Assembly: GCA_029261595.1 (NCBI GenBank)
Contig: JAJDAZ010000068.1
Span: forward strand, 124,001-188,000
Length of the DNA stretch: 64,000 nt
Direction: 5' to 3'
DNA from: Nitrospinaceae bacterium
GTDB lineage: Bacteria > Nitrospinota > Nitrospinia > Nitrospinales > VA-1
Shown here: piece by piece, positions 57,374 through 64,000 of the stretch
How the letters are laid out: each line of letters begins with the position of its first letter
How positions within the stretch are numbered: the stretch's first letter is position 1
The notes under the pieces: generated by a model
Told to the model about the DNA's origin: nothing
The model's input: the letters and a program-made list of their open reading frames with translations, nothing else
The model's database searches: none
Program-made: the position numbers and the translations under genes

Positions 57374-58219
57374 ATGGCGCCAAAAATAGACAATTTCTTT
57401 AAACAGCACCGACCCCCGATTCGCTGGATATCCTGGGGGATGGCGGCTCTTTTGTCCCTGGTCCTATTAATCTCCTGCGGTGGCGGGGAATCAGAGGACT
57501 CCAGCGAAGCCGGAGAAAAACTGCGTTCAAAAATTGCCGATGGGTTGGAATTGCTCCATGAAAAAAAATATGAAGAAGCCACCTCCAAAGTTTTCGAGCT
57601 GGTCTTGAAAAATCCCAAGGATGCCGAAGCGCTGGGGGTCCTGAGTTATATTTATTTAAAGTCAGGCCGCTTGGATAATGCTCATGAAGCGGCGAAAAGG
57701 GCCCTCGCCATCGACCCCAATCTATTCCGACCCCACGTGGTCATTGCAAGAGTGCATTTCCAAAAATCCGGTTTCAATGAAGCGTTGGATCTGGCCAGGA
57801 AAGCCCTGATCCTCAATCCTCAATCCTTTGAGGCCTACAAGTTGATCGGTGAAGTCTATTTAAGGAAAGGGTTGATCAAAGACGCGATCCTGGTGCTGAA
57901 AGAAGGCTTGAGACTGGACCCTGAAAACCCGGAAATATTGAATCTTCTGGGTTCCGGTTACATCAAGGACAAACAATACGACCATGCATTATCCTCCTTG
58001 ACCGCGGTTCAAAAAATCGACGCCAACAACCCTGGAGCCCATTTCAATCTGGCGGTGGTGTACGCCAATTTGAAAGACGGGAACAGCGCCATGAGGCACA
58101 TCGCCAAAGCGGAATACCTTTATGCGGAACAGGACGACAAGCTTTGGCTTGGCAAGGCCCGGGACATCCGGCGCGTCATTGCAAGGGATTTTAAATTAAG
58201 GCCTGAAGATATCAATTGA
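57374..58219 (+). CDS. TPR-repeat lipoprotein
   Basis: From ATG 57374 (AGGAAA about eight bases upstream) the 281-residue product has a basic N-terminus, a hydrophobic core (about 21-34) and lipobox LISC (C35), so it should be a lipoprotein. About six TPR units follow (about 55-265). It may help assemble or anchor an envelope complex. The longer frame from 57284 would overlap the YjbQ gene and lacks a better start. Confidence 0.85.
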   Translation: MAPKIDNFFKQHRPPIRWISWGMAALLSLVLLISCGGGESEDSSEAGEKLRSKIADGLELLHEKKYEEATSKVFELVLKNPKDAEALGVLSYIYLKSGRLDNAHEAAKRALAIDPNLFRPHVVIARVHFQKSGFNEALDLARKALILNPQSFEAYKLIGEVYLRKGLIKDAILVLKEGLRLDPENPEILNLLGSGYIKDKQYDHALSSLTAVQKIDANNPGAHFNLAVVYANLKDGNSAMRHIAKAEYLYAEQDDKLWLGKARDIRRVIARDFKLRPEDIN

Positions 58220-58315
58220 GCGGGTGGAGCTTTCAGGCTTTGCCCGGCCCTTCTGTTGCCATCGACACCAGGGTAAAACCCTCTCTTTGAGAGCCACGGC
58301 CGCCCTCAGCAGGCG

Positions 58316-61219
58316 GTGACGGCGAATAAACTTATAATTATGTTTCCCAGAACCTTACGCAAAAATATTTTTCATTGGCTTTTGCTCCCTGGGTGGGGGG
58401 TCTTAATTTTTCTTTTTCTCGGCACCTCCCTGGAGGCATCCGATAGCGAAACGGCGCCCCTCGATCCGGCCCGCATTTCCAACTTCGACCGGATCATTTC
58501 CGCCGAGATCAACAGGAACGATTCGCCATCTCCCGCTCCCGTTTCGTCCTTTCAGAACAAAAACCTTCTAGCTTTCGAAATTCTGGCGATCGTGATTCTG
58601 CTAGTCATGTTGATCCGGGTCCGAAAAAATATTATTCAAAGAGAACGAACACGAACCCACGAAAAAATCCGGGAAAATGAAACCCGTTTCAAGAAAATTT
58701 TAGACAACGTCATCGATGGAATTATCACCACCGATGAAAACGGCATCATTGAAATCTTCAATCCCGCCGCCCAGCATATTTTTGGCTATACGGCCACGGA
58801 GGTACAGGGTAAAAACATTGATTTCCTGATGCCCGTATCGTTTTATGATGACGCTCCCGCGTTACTCAAGCCCCTGGAAGGTGAAGAATGTCCCCTGGCC
58901 CATGGAATTCTTCGGGAACTGACCGGCTTGCGGAAAGACGGCGCAACTTTCCCCATGGAGTTCGCGGTGAGCGAAATTTTTCTCGAAAACCGGACGACCT
59001 TCACCGCCGTGGTTCGCGACATCTCAGAGCGTAAAAAACAAGAAGAGATGGTGCTACAGGAGTCCGCCTATGTCCAACTCCTGCATTATGTTTCCAGCGC
59101 CGCCAACGAAGCCGAGACTTTCGAGCAGGCCATTCAAGTCTGTCTGGATAAAATCTGCTCTTTGACCGGATGGTCCATCGGCCATCTTTTTCTACCCACG
59201 GGGGACTTTCCGCCCAACCTGGTATCGACCGACATCTGGTTTCTTGACGATCCATCAGGCCTCAAAAAATTCCGCGAGGCCACCCACGCCCTCACGATCA
59301 ATTATGGCGAAGAACTGGCCGGACGCGTGCTGGCTACCGGTGAGCAGACCTGGGTGCGGGACATCACTAAAATTCCGCACCTTCAGAAGGGACGGTTTTC
59401 TAAAGACATGGGAATCGTCAGCGGGTTTGCGTTCCCGGTGCTCATCGGAAAAGAGGTGGTGGGGGTCATGGAATTTTTTTCAACCTATCCGGTGCCACCC
59501 GATCAGCAGCTTCTCGATGTGGTGGATCAAATCGGCACCCAACTGGGGCGCGTGGTGGAACGTAAGCGGGCCGAAGACGAAATCATCCAGGCCAAAGTTA
59601 AAGCCGAGGAAGCCCAGTGGAGTGCCGACCGCGCCAGCCAGACCAAGAGCGAATTTCTGGCCAATATGAGCCACGAAATAAGAACGCCCATGAACGCCAT
59701 CATCGGCATGAGCGACATGCTGACGGAGACCTCGCTCAATGCGGAACAAAAACAATTGGTGGACGTTTTTCGCGGAGCGGGAGAAAACCTTCTGACATTG
59801 ATCAACGATATCCTCGACCTCTCTAAAATTGAGGCCGGGCAAATCGAACTGGACAATATTGATTTCAATCCAAGACGCTTGTTGGAAAAAACCATCGAAA
59901 TTCTGGATTTAAAGGCGCAGGAAAAAGGCCTGACTCTCAATTACCATATCGCCCCTGAAATCCCCAACCTGATACATGGCGATTTTCACAGGCTCCGCCA
60001 GGTGCTGACCAATTTGATCGGGAATGCCATCAAGTTCACCGAACAGGGTGAAATCCTCGTGCGGGTGGAAAAAGATTCGAAATCGGACGATATGGGTGGA
60101 TTGATGTTTTCTGTCACCGATACCGGTGTGGGGATCCCGCTGGAAAAACTGGAGTCCATTTTTACCAGTTTTTCCCAGGCAGATTCCTCAACCACTCGAA
60201 AATACGGAGGCACCGGGCTGGGTCTCACCATATGCAAGAGCCTGGTCGAGTTGATGGGCGGAAAAATCTGGGCCGAAAGCCGCGTGGATCAAGGCAGTAC
60301 TTTTTATTTTACGGTCCGGTTCATTGAGCCCCTGCAACCTGAAATGACCCCCACTGTAAAACCGGAAAAACTTATCGGCGTTAAAACCCTGTTGATCGAA
60401 CACAGGGCTTCCGTCCGGAGCATGGTCAACGACCAGCTGGTGGACTGGGGGATGAAAGTCAAATGCCTGCAAAATTCCCAGGAAGGCCTCAAGGAATTAA
60501 AAAAACCGGTCAGCAAGGATGAATCCTACCAACTGCTATTGATCAACAGCCGGCTTCCCACCATCGGCGGCTTTCGCTTTTTGAAACAGGTCCTGACGGA
60601 TATCAATCTGCACATTCCCACGGTCATGATGATGCCCATCGACACCCGAAAAGGAGACATCGACCAATGCAAGACACTGGGCATCGTGGATTACATGACC
60701 AAGTTCATCCAGCCGGAGGTTCTCCTGAAAAAGATTTACGTCGCTTTGGGCTATGAATTGCCTCCTGAGAAAGAGAGACCCGATTCTCGCTCCGAACCCC
60801 GGGCGAGGACGGAAGAGGGATTGAAAGTTCTTCTGGTGGAGGACTCCGATGATAATCGTCTGCTCGTTCAATTGTATTTGAACAAAACGGCGCACCAACT
60901 CGATACGGCGGAAAATGGCGAAGTGGCGGTTAAAATGTACCAGAATAACCCCTACCACCTGGTATTGATGGACATGCAAATGCCCGTGATGGATGGATAC
61001 ACCGCAACAGGAATAATTCGTGAATGGGAAAAGGATCAGAACCGGCCCCAAACCCCGATCGTCGCGCTGACCTCCAATGCTTTAAAAGGGGATATGGAAA
61101 AGTGCCTTGAGGCGGGGTGCTCGGACTATGTCTCCAAGCCGATCAGAAAAGATGTTCTTCTCGACACCCTGGGAAAATATTCCAGATCATTGCAGGGTCA
61201 GGGCCGCGATACTCAGTAA
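58316..61219 (+). CDS. Hybrid histidine kinase (PAS-GAF-HisKA-HATPase-REC-REC)
   Basis: The 967-residue kinase has two N-terminal hydrophobic segments (about 20-38 and 85-101) around a short periplasmic-size loop, a PAS domain (about 120-240), a GAF domain (about 255-415), HisKA with H453 ([12 protein letters not shown]), HATPase motifs N570, DTGVG (602-606) and GTGLGL (632-637), and two receivers. The first receiver (about 688-810) lacks the acidic pair and has N744 where the phospho-Asp should be, so it is a pseudo-receiver. The second (about 835-955) is complete with E842/D843, D886 and K941. The start may be ATG 58340 rather than GTG 58316. Confidence 0.93.
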   Translation: MTANKLIIMFPRTLRKNIFHWLLLPGWGVLIFLFLGTSLEASDSETAPLDPARISNFDRIISAEINRNDSPSPAPVSSFQNKNLLAFEILAIVILLVMLIRVRKNIIQRERTRTHEKIRENETRFKKILDNVIDGIITTDENGIIEIFNPAAQHIFGYTATEVQGKNIDFLMPVSFYDDAPALLKPLEGEECPLAHGILRELTGLRKDGATFPMEFAVSEIFLENRTTFTAVVRDISERKKQEEMVLQESAYVQLLHYVSSAANEAETFEQAIQVCLDKICSLTGWSIGHLFLPTGDFPPNLVSTDIWFLDDPSGLKKFREATHALTINYGEELAGRVLATGEQTWVRDITKIPHLQKGRFSKDMGIVSGFAFPVLIGKEVVGVMEFFSTYPVPPDQQLLDVVDQIGTQLGRVVERKRAEDEIIQAKVKAEEAQWSADRASQTKSEFLANMSHEIRTPMNAIIGMSDMLTETSLNAEQKQLVDVFRGAGENLLTLINDILDLSKIEAGQIELDNIDFNPRRLLEKTIEILDLKAQEKGLTLNYHIAPEIPNLIHGDFHRLRQVLTNLIGNAIKFTEQGEILVRVEKDSKSDDMGGLMFSVTDTGVGIPLEKLESIFTSFSQADSSTTRKYGGTGLGLTICKSLVELMGGKIWAESRVDQGSTFYFTVRFIEPLQPEMTPTVKPEKLIGVKTLLIEHRASVRSMVNDQLVDWGMKVKCLQNSQEGLKELKKPVSKDESYQLLLINSRLPTIGGFRFLKQVLTDINLHIPTVMMMPIDTRKGDIDQCKTLGIVDYMTKFIQPEVLLKKIYVALGYELPPEKERPDSRSEPRARTEEGLKVLLVEDSDDNRLLVQLYLNKTAHQLDTAENGEVAVKMYQNNPYHLVLMDMQMPVMDGYTATGIIREWEKDQNRPQTPIVALTSNALKGDMEKCLEAGCSDYVSKPIRKDVLLDTLGKYSRSLQGQGRDTQ

Positions 61220-61279
61220 ACCGGTTCCTGGGGTTCCGGGCGCTTATATTGAGACAAAGCCCGGTAAGAAAAATAAGGG

Positions 61280-61498
61280 TCAACCGTCCTTTGAAACAAT
61301 GGTGCGCCATTTGGTGCTTTTCAGATAGATGAGCATGTTGGGTGAATTGGTCAGATGGTTGACGGACACCACCTCCCAGTAACGGCTTCCAAGGTCGGAA
61401 AGTTTTTTTTCCAATTCCATGATTTCCCCCTCCGAATTGGGAATCGGCTCCTTCAACACTTTATAATTCCATTGGTATTTTTCAAAAACCCCGGCCAT
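61280..61498 (-). CDS. DUF4177-like small protein
   Basis: The 72-residue protein opens with a YQWNYKVLKE strand and has a helix (EGEIMELEKKLSDLGSRYWEVVSVN) and a final YLKSTKW strand, the compact layout of DUF4177 proteins, which have no settled function. The start at 61498 is the only one that keeps the first strand. It is the only minus-strand gene between 56.9 kb and the window end. Confidence 0.65.
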   Translation of the reverse strand: MAGVFEKYQWNYKVLKEPIPNSEGEIMELEKKLSDLGSRYWEVVSVNHLTNSPNMLIYLKSTKWRTIVSKDG

Positions 61499-61696
61499 AA
61501 AACACCCTTCTGTTAATTATTGAATCGATCTTCCCTGGAAACAACCCCACTCGATTCGGGTGAAAATCCCGCCATCATCCCGGTTCAAGTTGTCAACAAG
61601 GTCCCTTCCTGCCAATAAAAAAAGCAATCTTTGTGCCAAACCTTACCCATTAAATATGAAGGGGTTAGAATTGTTCAGGCGGTCAAGTTTTTGGTT

Positions 61697-61863
61697 TTTT
61701 CCACAGCTTATCCACAACCGCAATAAAAGGAGAGAAAAGGCCCCCCCGGCCCCTCATCCAACAGAAAAAGCCTTTGTTTATTGGGAAATAGCCATGATCT
61801 TCAAAGGGTTAGAGAAATTACTTCCTTAATTTTAAAGTCCTGACCTTATATTTCTGTGGATAA
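61697..61863. other. DnaA-box cluster, candidate replication origin
   Basis: Two boxes are two bases apart on the plus strand, TTTTCCACA (61697-61705) and TTATCCACA (61708-61716), and an inverted perfect box TGTGGATAA lies at 61855-61863. The second and third match the strict TTATCCACA consensus. The DNA just before the third box (about 61790-61855) is AT-rich and could serve as an unwinding element. Coding direction switches from minus to plus about 5 kb to the left. No dnaA or dnaN gene lies in the window. Confidence 0.5.
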
Positions 61864-61928
61864 ATTTTTCAGGTGAAAAAAACTATTTTGCCCTTTGGCA
61901 GGATTTTCAGCCCATTTCTAACAGACAT

Positions 61929-61961
61929 CCCGCCGCTCCAGGTAAAGTTGCGGATGCCGGG
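61929..61961. other. GC-rich hairpin in the 62-kb non-coding region
   Basis: CCCG-CCGC (61929-61936) can pair with GCGG and CGGG (61950-61961) across a 13-base loop, with a short internal bulge. A similar CTCC..AGGTAA motif occurs in its loop and again just after it (61963-61974). It could be part of a structured RNA; no named riboswitch was recognised. Confidence 0.35.
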
Positions 61962-62001
61962 ACTCCTGAGGTAACTTTTTTTGCTACCTTAAATGGGGGT
62001 T

Positions 62002-62043
62002 TTCGGCCTGAATGACAGACAAATTTTGTCACTCCAGGCCGAA
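62002..62043. other. Nested inverted repeat upstream of a sigma-54 promoter
   Basis: TTCGGCCTG (62002-62010) pairs with CAGGCCGAA (62035-62043); inside, TGACA (62013-62017) pairs with TGTCA (62027-62031). A TTCTTTTTT run follows about eight bases later on the plus strand. It could be a terminator-like stem or a binding dyad for a sigma-54 activator, since it lies about 63-104 bases upstream of that promoter. Confidence 0.45.
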
Positions 62044-62105
62044 TATCGCTTCTTTTTTACCCCGAAACTTCTCCCTATCCTTGATTTTCAGCGACTTAAT
62101 TTTAT

Positions 62106-62121
62106 TGGCATGGCTATTGCT
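62106..62121 (+). promoter_or_regulatory. Sigma-54 promoter of the small TPR gene
   Basis: TGGCATGGCTATTGCT matches the consensus TGGCAYRNNNNTTGCW at all defined positions. The transcript should start near 62132, about 20-60 bases before the candidate start codons of the TPR gene. Confidence 0.75.
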
Positions 62122-62192
62122 TTTACTTAGGGAAATGTCCAAAGAGGCAAAAGATGCCTTCCAACGACTCAATCAGTGAAGGAGCAAACATC

Positions 62193-62522
62193 ATGGCAAA
62201 ATCATTATTTATCCGCAAAGCCATTCTCAGAATGCTCGAAGTTATTTTGGGCAAGCATCATCCTATGGTGGCCAAATACCTCAATTACCTAGCGAAGCAT
62301 TACAACACCAAAGGCAATACCGCAAAAGCGGAATTATTTTATGTCCGGTCCCTGCAGATCCGGGAGGATGTGTTCGGCCCGCAACACCCTAACGTCGCGG
62401 ACTCCTTGAAACGATTGGCCGGATTGTATGATGAAATGAAAGATTTCAATAAATCAAAACATCTCTATCAACGGGTCAAAAAAATCAACCAGGAGCATCC
62501 CACACAGGCTGTTGCCTGCTAG
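62193..62522 (+). CDS. Small TPR protein under sigma-54 control
   Basis: From ATG 62193 (AAGGAG eight bases upstream) the 109-residue protein has two to three kinesin-light-chain-type TPR units: an opening helix, KYLNYLAKHYNTKGNTAKAELFYVRSLQIREDVFGPQHPNVADSLKRLAGLYDEMKDF and a final helix. An upstream ATG at 62154 also has a possible ribosome binding site (AGAGG) and would add 13 residues. It is probably a cytoplasmic protein-binding adaptor. The consensus sigma-54 promoter 33-90 bases upstream ties it to the regulon of an NtrC-type activator. Confidence 0.75.
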   Translation: MAKSLFIRKAILRMLEVILGKHHPMVAKYLNYLAKHYNTKGNTAKAELFYVRSLQIREDVFGPQHPNVADSLKRLAGLYDEMKDFNKSKHLYQRVKKINQEHPTQAVAC

Positions 62523-62837
62523 TTTTCCGTTTGTTAAGGGCTTTTCACGCCGTCCGAAGATCCACTAGGGTCTTTTGCAGATGACGGCGTGAACGAATCC
62601 CATGAAATTTTATCCTGGCTCATTTTCCAGTTTTCAAGTAACCCCAAACGATTCAACCCGCTCCACCCCCTTCCTCACCACCGCAAATAGATTAAAAATA
62701 TTTAATCAAAAATCCTGTAGCTTCCCTTCGGCCCAGTCATCATATTAGTAATAACCGGGCTCAGAATCAGGAAGCGAGCGCCCGGTGTCTGAATCAACTT
62801 TAGCCGACGGTTTTGCAACTCAAACACGGATTACAAT
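62523..62837. other. Intergenic region with two hairpins
   Basis: The 315 bases hold a nested hairpin (62544-62593) just after the TPR stop and a second stem, ACCGGGC/GCCCGGT (62754-62760 with 62780-62786), in the leader of the next gene. The rest shows nothing clear. Confidence 0.55.
62544..62593. other. Nested 11+7 bp hairpin
   Basis: TTCACGCCGTC (62544-62554) and GACGGCGTGAA (62583-62593) form a perfect 11-bp outer stem. Inside, AAGATCC and GGGTCTT form a 7-bp stem with one G-T pair and an ACTA loop. There is no T run, so it is not a classical terminator; it may be a terminator aided by Rho, a stability element or a repeat. Confidence 0.6.
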
Positions 62838-63257
62838 ATGCCGATTCGGGCTAGCAATAAAATAAACGAAAACCGGCTGATCAAAATTTTAAATCTACTC
62901 GACAGCCCCATGGATGGAGAGGTTCTGGCCGCCGCCAAATCTGCGGCCCGTTACCTGAAATCTCATGGAACCACCTGGGACGAGTTGATCCCCGGCCCCC
63001 CGCCGTCCTATCCCCAAGAATCCAGGGCGCCGGAATTCATCGGCTTGCGGGGCCCCGTGATATTGAGACGCACCCAACGAGCACGTCTCATTGCCGTCAA
63101 ACTGATCGATGGCCAGACTGAAAATCTCTGGTTCCCCTGCTCCACTCTCCGGGAAATGGGCGGAAAAATATTTGTGGCACGCTGGATCGTTCAGCAGAAG
63201 GAAAAAGAACTTTTAAAAAGAGGAATCTTGAGGCGTATCCGGATCGATGCGGGTTGA
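62838..63257 (+). CDS. Hypothetical protein with DUF2786-like head
   Basis: The 139-residue product opens with 'LIKILNLLDSPMDGEVLAAAKSAARYLKSHGTTWDEL' spread over residues 14-50, a pattern similar to the DUF2786-type helical module seen in phage and alphaproteobacterial proteins. The remainder is mixed and basic at the C-terminus. No function can be given. The ribosome binding site is weak and a hairpin lies in the leader, so the start is uncertain. Confidence 0.6.
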   Translation: MPIRASNKINENRLIKILNLLDSPMDGEVLAAAKSAARYLKSHGTTWDELIPGPPPSYPQESRAPEFIGLRGPVILRRTQRARLIAVKLIDGQTENLWFPCSTLREMGGKIFVARWIVQQKEKELLKRGILRRIRIDAG

Positions 63258-63324
63258 TTTGAGATTCAGAAAGAGTAAAAAGAAAGTTATCCCCTTCTAT
63301 TCCCCACCCCCGACTCTCTCTGGC

Positions 63325-63354
63325 TTTTAACCCCCAATTGAAGAAGGGTTAAAA
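63325..63354. other. 9-bp dyad in the 63-kb intergenic region
   Basis: TTTTAACCC (63325-63333) pairs with GGGTTAAAA (63346-63354) over a 12-base loop. No T run follows on either strand. It could be a regulatory dyad. Confidence 0.4.
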
Positions 63355-63432
63355 CTCAGGGGCCACTCAAATCCCATTTCGAAACCTGCGGCGCGAACAT
63401 TCCGCCCGCAAAAAATGGCCTCGATCTTTTAT

Positions 63433-63462
63433 TTGAGGATTTTTTAAATAAAATGGTATGCT
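63433..63462 (+). promoter_or_regulatory. Possible sigma-70 promoter
   Basis: TTGAGG (63433-63438) and TATGCT (63457-63462) are 18 bases apart, with an expected start near 63469, about 80 bases before the small membrane protein. Confidence 0.4.
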
Positions 63463-63551
63463 GTCCCCGGTTATATTTTCCCTTCCGCTATGAAGGAATA
63501 GATCATCGGCAAAGCCAAACGGGATAGCAAATTTTGAATGAAAATGAAGTT

Positions 63552-63692
63552 ATGAAGAAAAATATTGCCAAGGAAATATTAAAACTGGGAGTTCTTTTTA
63601 TATCCCTGGCGGTGGCGTTGGGGTTTTTTGCCAGTATAGGCATATGGGCCGCTGTTTCCTTCCTGAAATTTTTCGGCATAGAGACCTTGTAG
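63552..63692 (+). CDS. Small single-pass membrane protein
   Basis: This 46-codon frame encodes a basic start (MKKNIAKE) and one long hydrophobic helix (about 11-40). Single-helix proteins of this size often regulate or accompany membrane enzymes. No strong ribosome binding site is visible, which lowers confidence. A possible promoter lies about 90-120 bases upstream. Nothing else of note is in the region 63258-63551. Confidence 0.45.
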   Translation: MKKNIAKEILKLGVLFISLAVALGFFASIGIWAAVSFLKFFGIETL

Positions 63693-63748
63693 CTCCTGAA
63701 AATCTGTCCTGTACCGTTTCCAAAAAAATATATTTTGATCCGTTTCAA

Positions 63749-63757
63749 TGGTATAAT
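63749..63757 (+). promoter_or_regulatory. Extended -10 promoter
   Basis: TGGTATAAT is a full extended -10 element, with no good -35. It would start transcription near 63764, ahead of the response regulator gene at 63835. Confidence 0.5.
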
Positions 63758-63834
63758 TTGCACAGCTTATGGTTGTTTTGTGCATCGGTTTGCAACACCT
63801 CAAGGCAATCCGGGGCGCCCCCGGTCACGTAATA

Positions 63835-64000
63835 ATGAATCAAAAGCCAAAACCCTTTTCTATACTCATTGCGGAAGATGACGAGGACGATTATTTATTG
63901 ACTCTGGAGGCTTTGAAAGAAGCAGGGGTCAAAAATGAAGTGCATTGGGTCAAAGACGGCAACGAAACCCTCGAATTTCTATCCTCCAGATTGCCAGGGA
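63835..64000 (+). CDS. Response regulator (receiver), cut by window end
   Basis: The first 55 residues are visible: ILIAEDDEDDYLLTLEALKEAGV with the acidic D/E cluster, then a helix and WVKDGNETLEFLSSR. This opening is typical of stand-alone Rcp1-type receivers, which carry only the phospho-acceptor domain. The acceptor aspartate lies beyond the window. A CCGGGG/CCCCGG hairpin (63810-63824) lies just before the ATG. It could partner the hybrid or coiled-coil kinase. Confidence 0.85.
   Translation, partial: MNQKPKPFSILIAEDDEDDYLLTLEALKEAGVKNEVHWVKDGNETLEFLSSRLPG

Larger units (their letters stand above)
61499..62192. other. Long non-coding region: DnaA boxes, hairpins, sigma-54 promoter
   Basis: About 690 bases lack a credible gene. 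From left to right they hold three DnaA-box matches (61697-61863) around AT-rich DNA, a small hairpin (61929-61961), a longer one (62002-62043) and a consensus sigma-54 promoter (62106-62121). An open frame at 61560-61829 spans the DnaA boxes and has no support as a gene. Confidence 0.6.

Noticed and set aside
61560-61829. 89-codon plus-strand ORF across the DnaA boxes
   Set aside because: Composition is low quality, it starts at GTG without a ribosome binding site, and it overlaps the box cluster.

Overview
This window looks like a chromosomal segment of a Gram-negative bacterium. It carries a lipid A operon (fabZ, lpxA, lpxI, lpxB), bamA with ompH, a heptose epimerase gene (hldD), lipoprotein signals and a nitrogen-assimilation cluster. 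Citramalate synthase, a GH57/DUF4912 glycogen pair, LpxI in place of LpxH, and an apgM-like protein next to aspartokinase suggest a deep-branching group such as Nitrospinota or a deltaproteobacterial relative. That placement is inferred from gene content; no phylogenetic marker was tested.

Layout. 0-7 kb: a decayed tRNA-Ala, a double-receiver regulator, an exported ankyrin protein, and a minus-strand run of metallo-hydrolase, DUF898 membrane protein, M48 peptidase and hldD. 7-12 kb: a sigma-54 activator, then a consensus sigma-54 promoter and a two-gene operon (DUF4912 protein with a histone-H1-like tail, and a GH57 branching enzyme). 11.7-13.1 kb: an AT-rich orphan gene and a long palindromic repeat, the best candidate for acquired DNA. 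13.1-17.2 kb: amino-acid operon (apgM-like protein lacking most metal ligands, lysC, cimA). 17.2-23.3 kb: glnB, glnA, a PhzF-family gene and glnE, which together form a PII/adenylylation circuit. 23.7-31.5 kb: envelope operon (bamA, ompH, fabZ, lpxA, Gfo/Idh oxidoreductase, lpxI, lpxB, acyltransferase); lpxD is absent. 31.7-41 kb: clpC, metH and a coiled-coil histidine kinase. 41-58 kb: mixed housekeeping and envelope genes (FGE-like lipoprotein, ParB-like protein, GGCT, TPR proteins, uvrC, two sodium symporters, M48 lipoprotein, purM, gdhA, YjbQ). 58-64 kb: a hybrid histidine kinase, a non-coding stretch with three DnaA-box matches, a second sigma-54 promoter serving a small TPR protein, several small genes, and a response regulator cut by the window edge.

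How it fits together. The nitrogen genes form one circuit: PII (GlnB, T-loop tyrosine kept) and GlnE control GlnA, which keeps its adenylylation tyrosine, while glutamate dehydrogenase lies 33 kb away. Sigma-54 appears twice as a promoter and once as an activator, linking the activator to the glycogen-type operon. Coding direction changes from almost all minus (17-56.7 kb) to mostly plus (from 56.9 kb), close to the DnaA boxes, so a replication origin near 61.7 kb should be tested. Other points to test are the apgM-like probable pseudoenzyme, the orphan gene at 11.7 kb and the oxidoreductase inside the lipid A operon.
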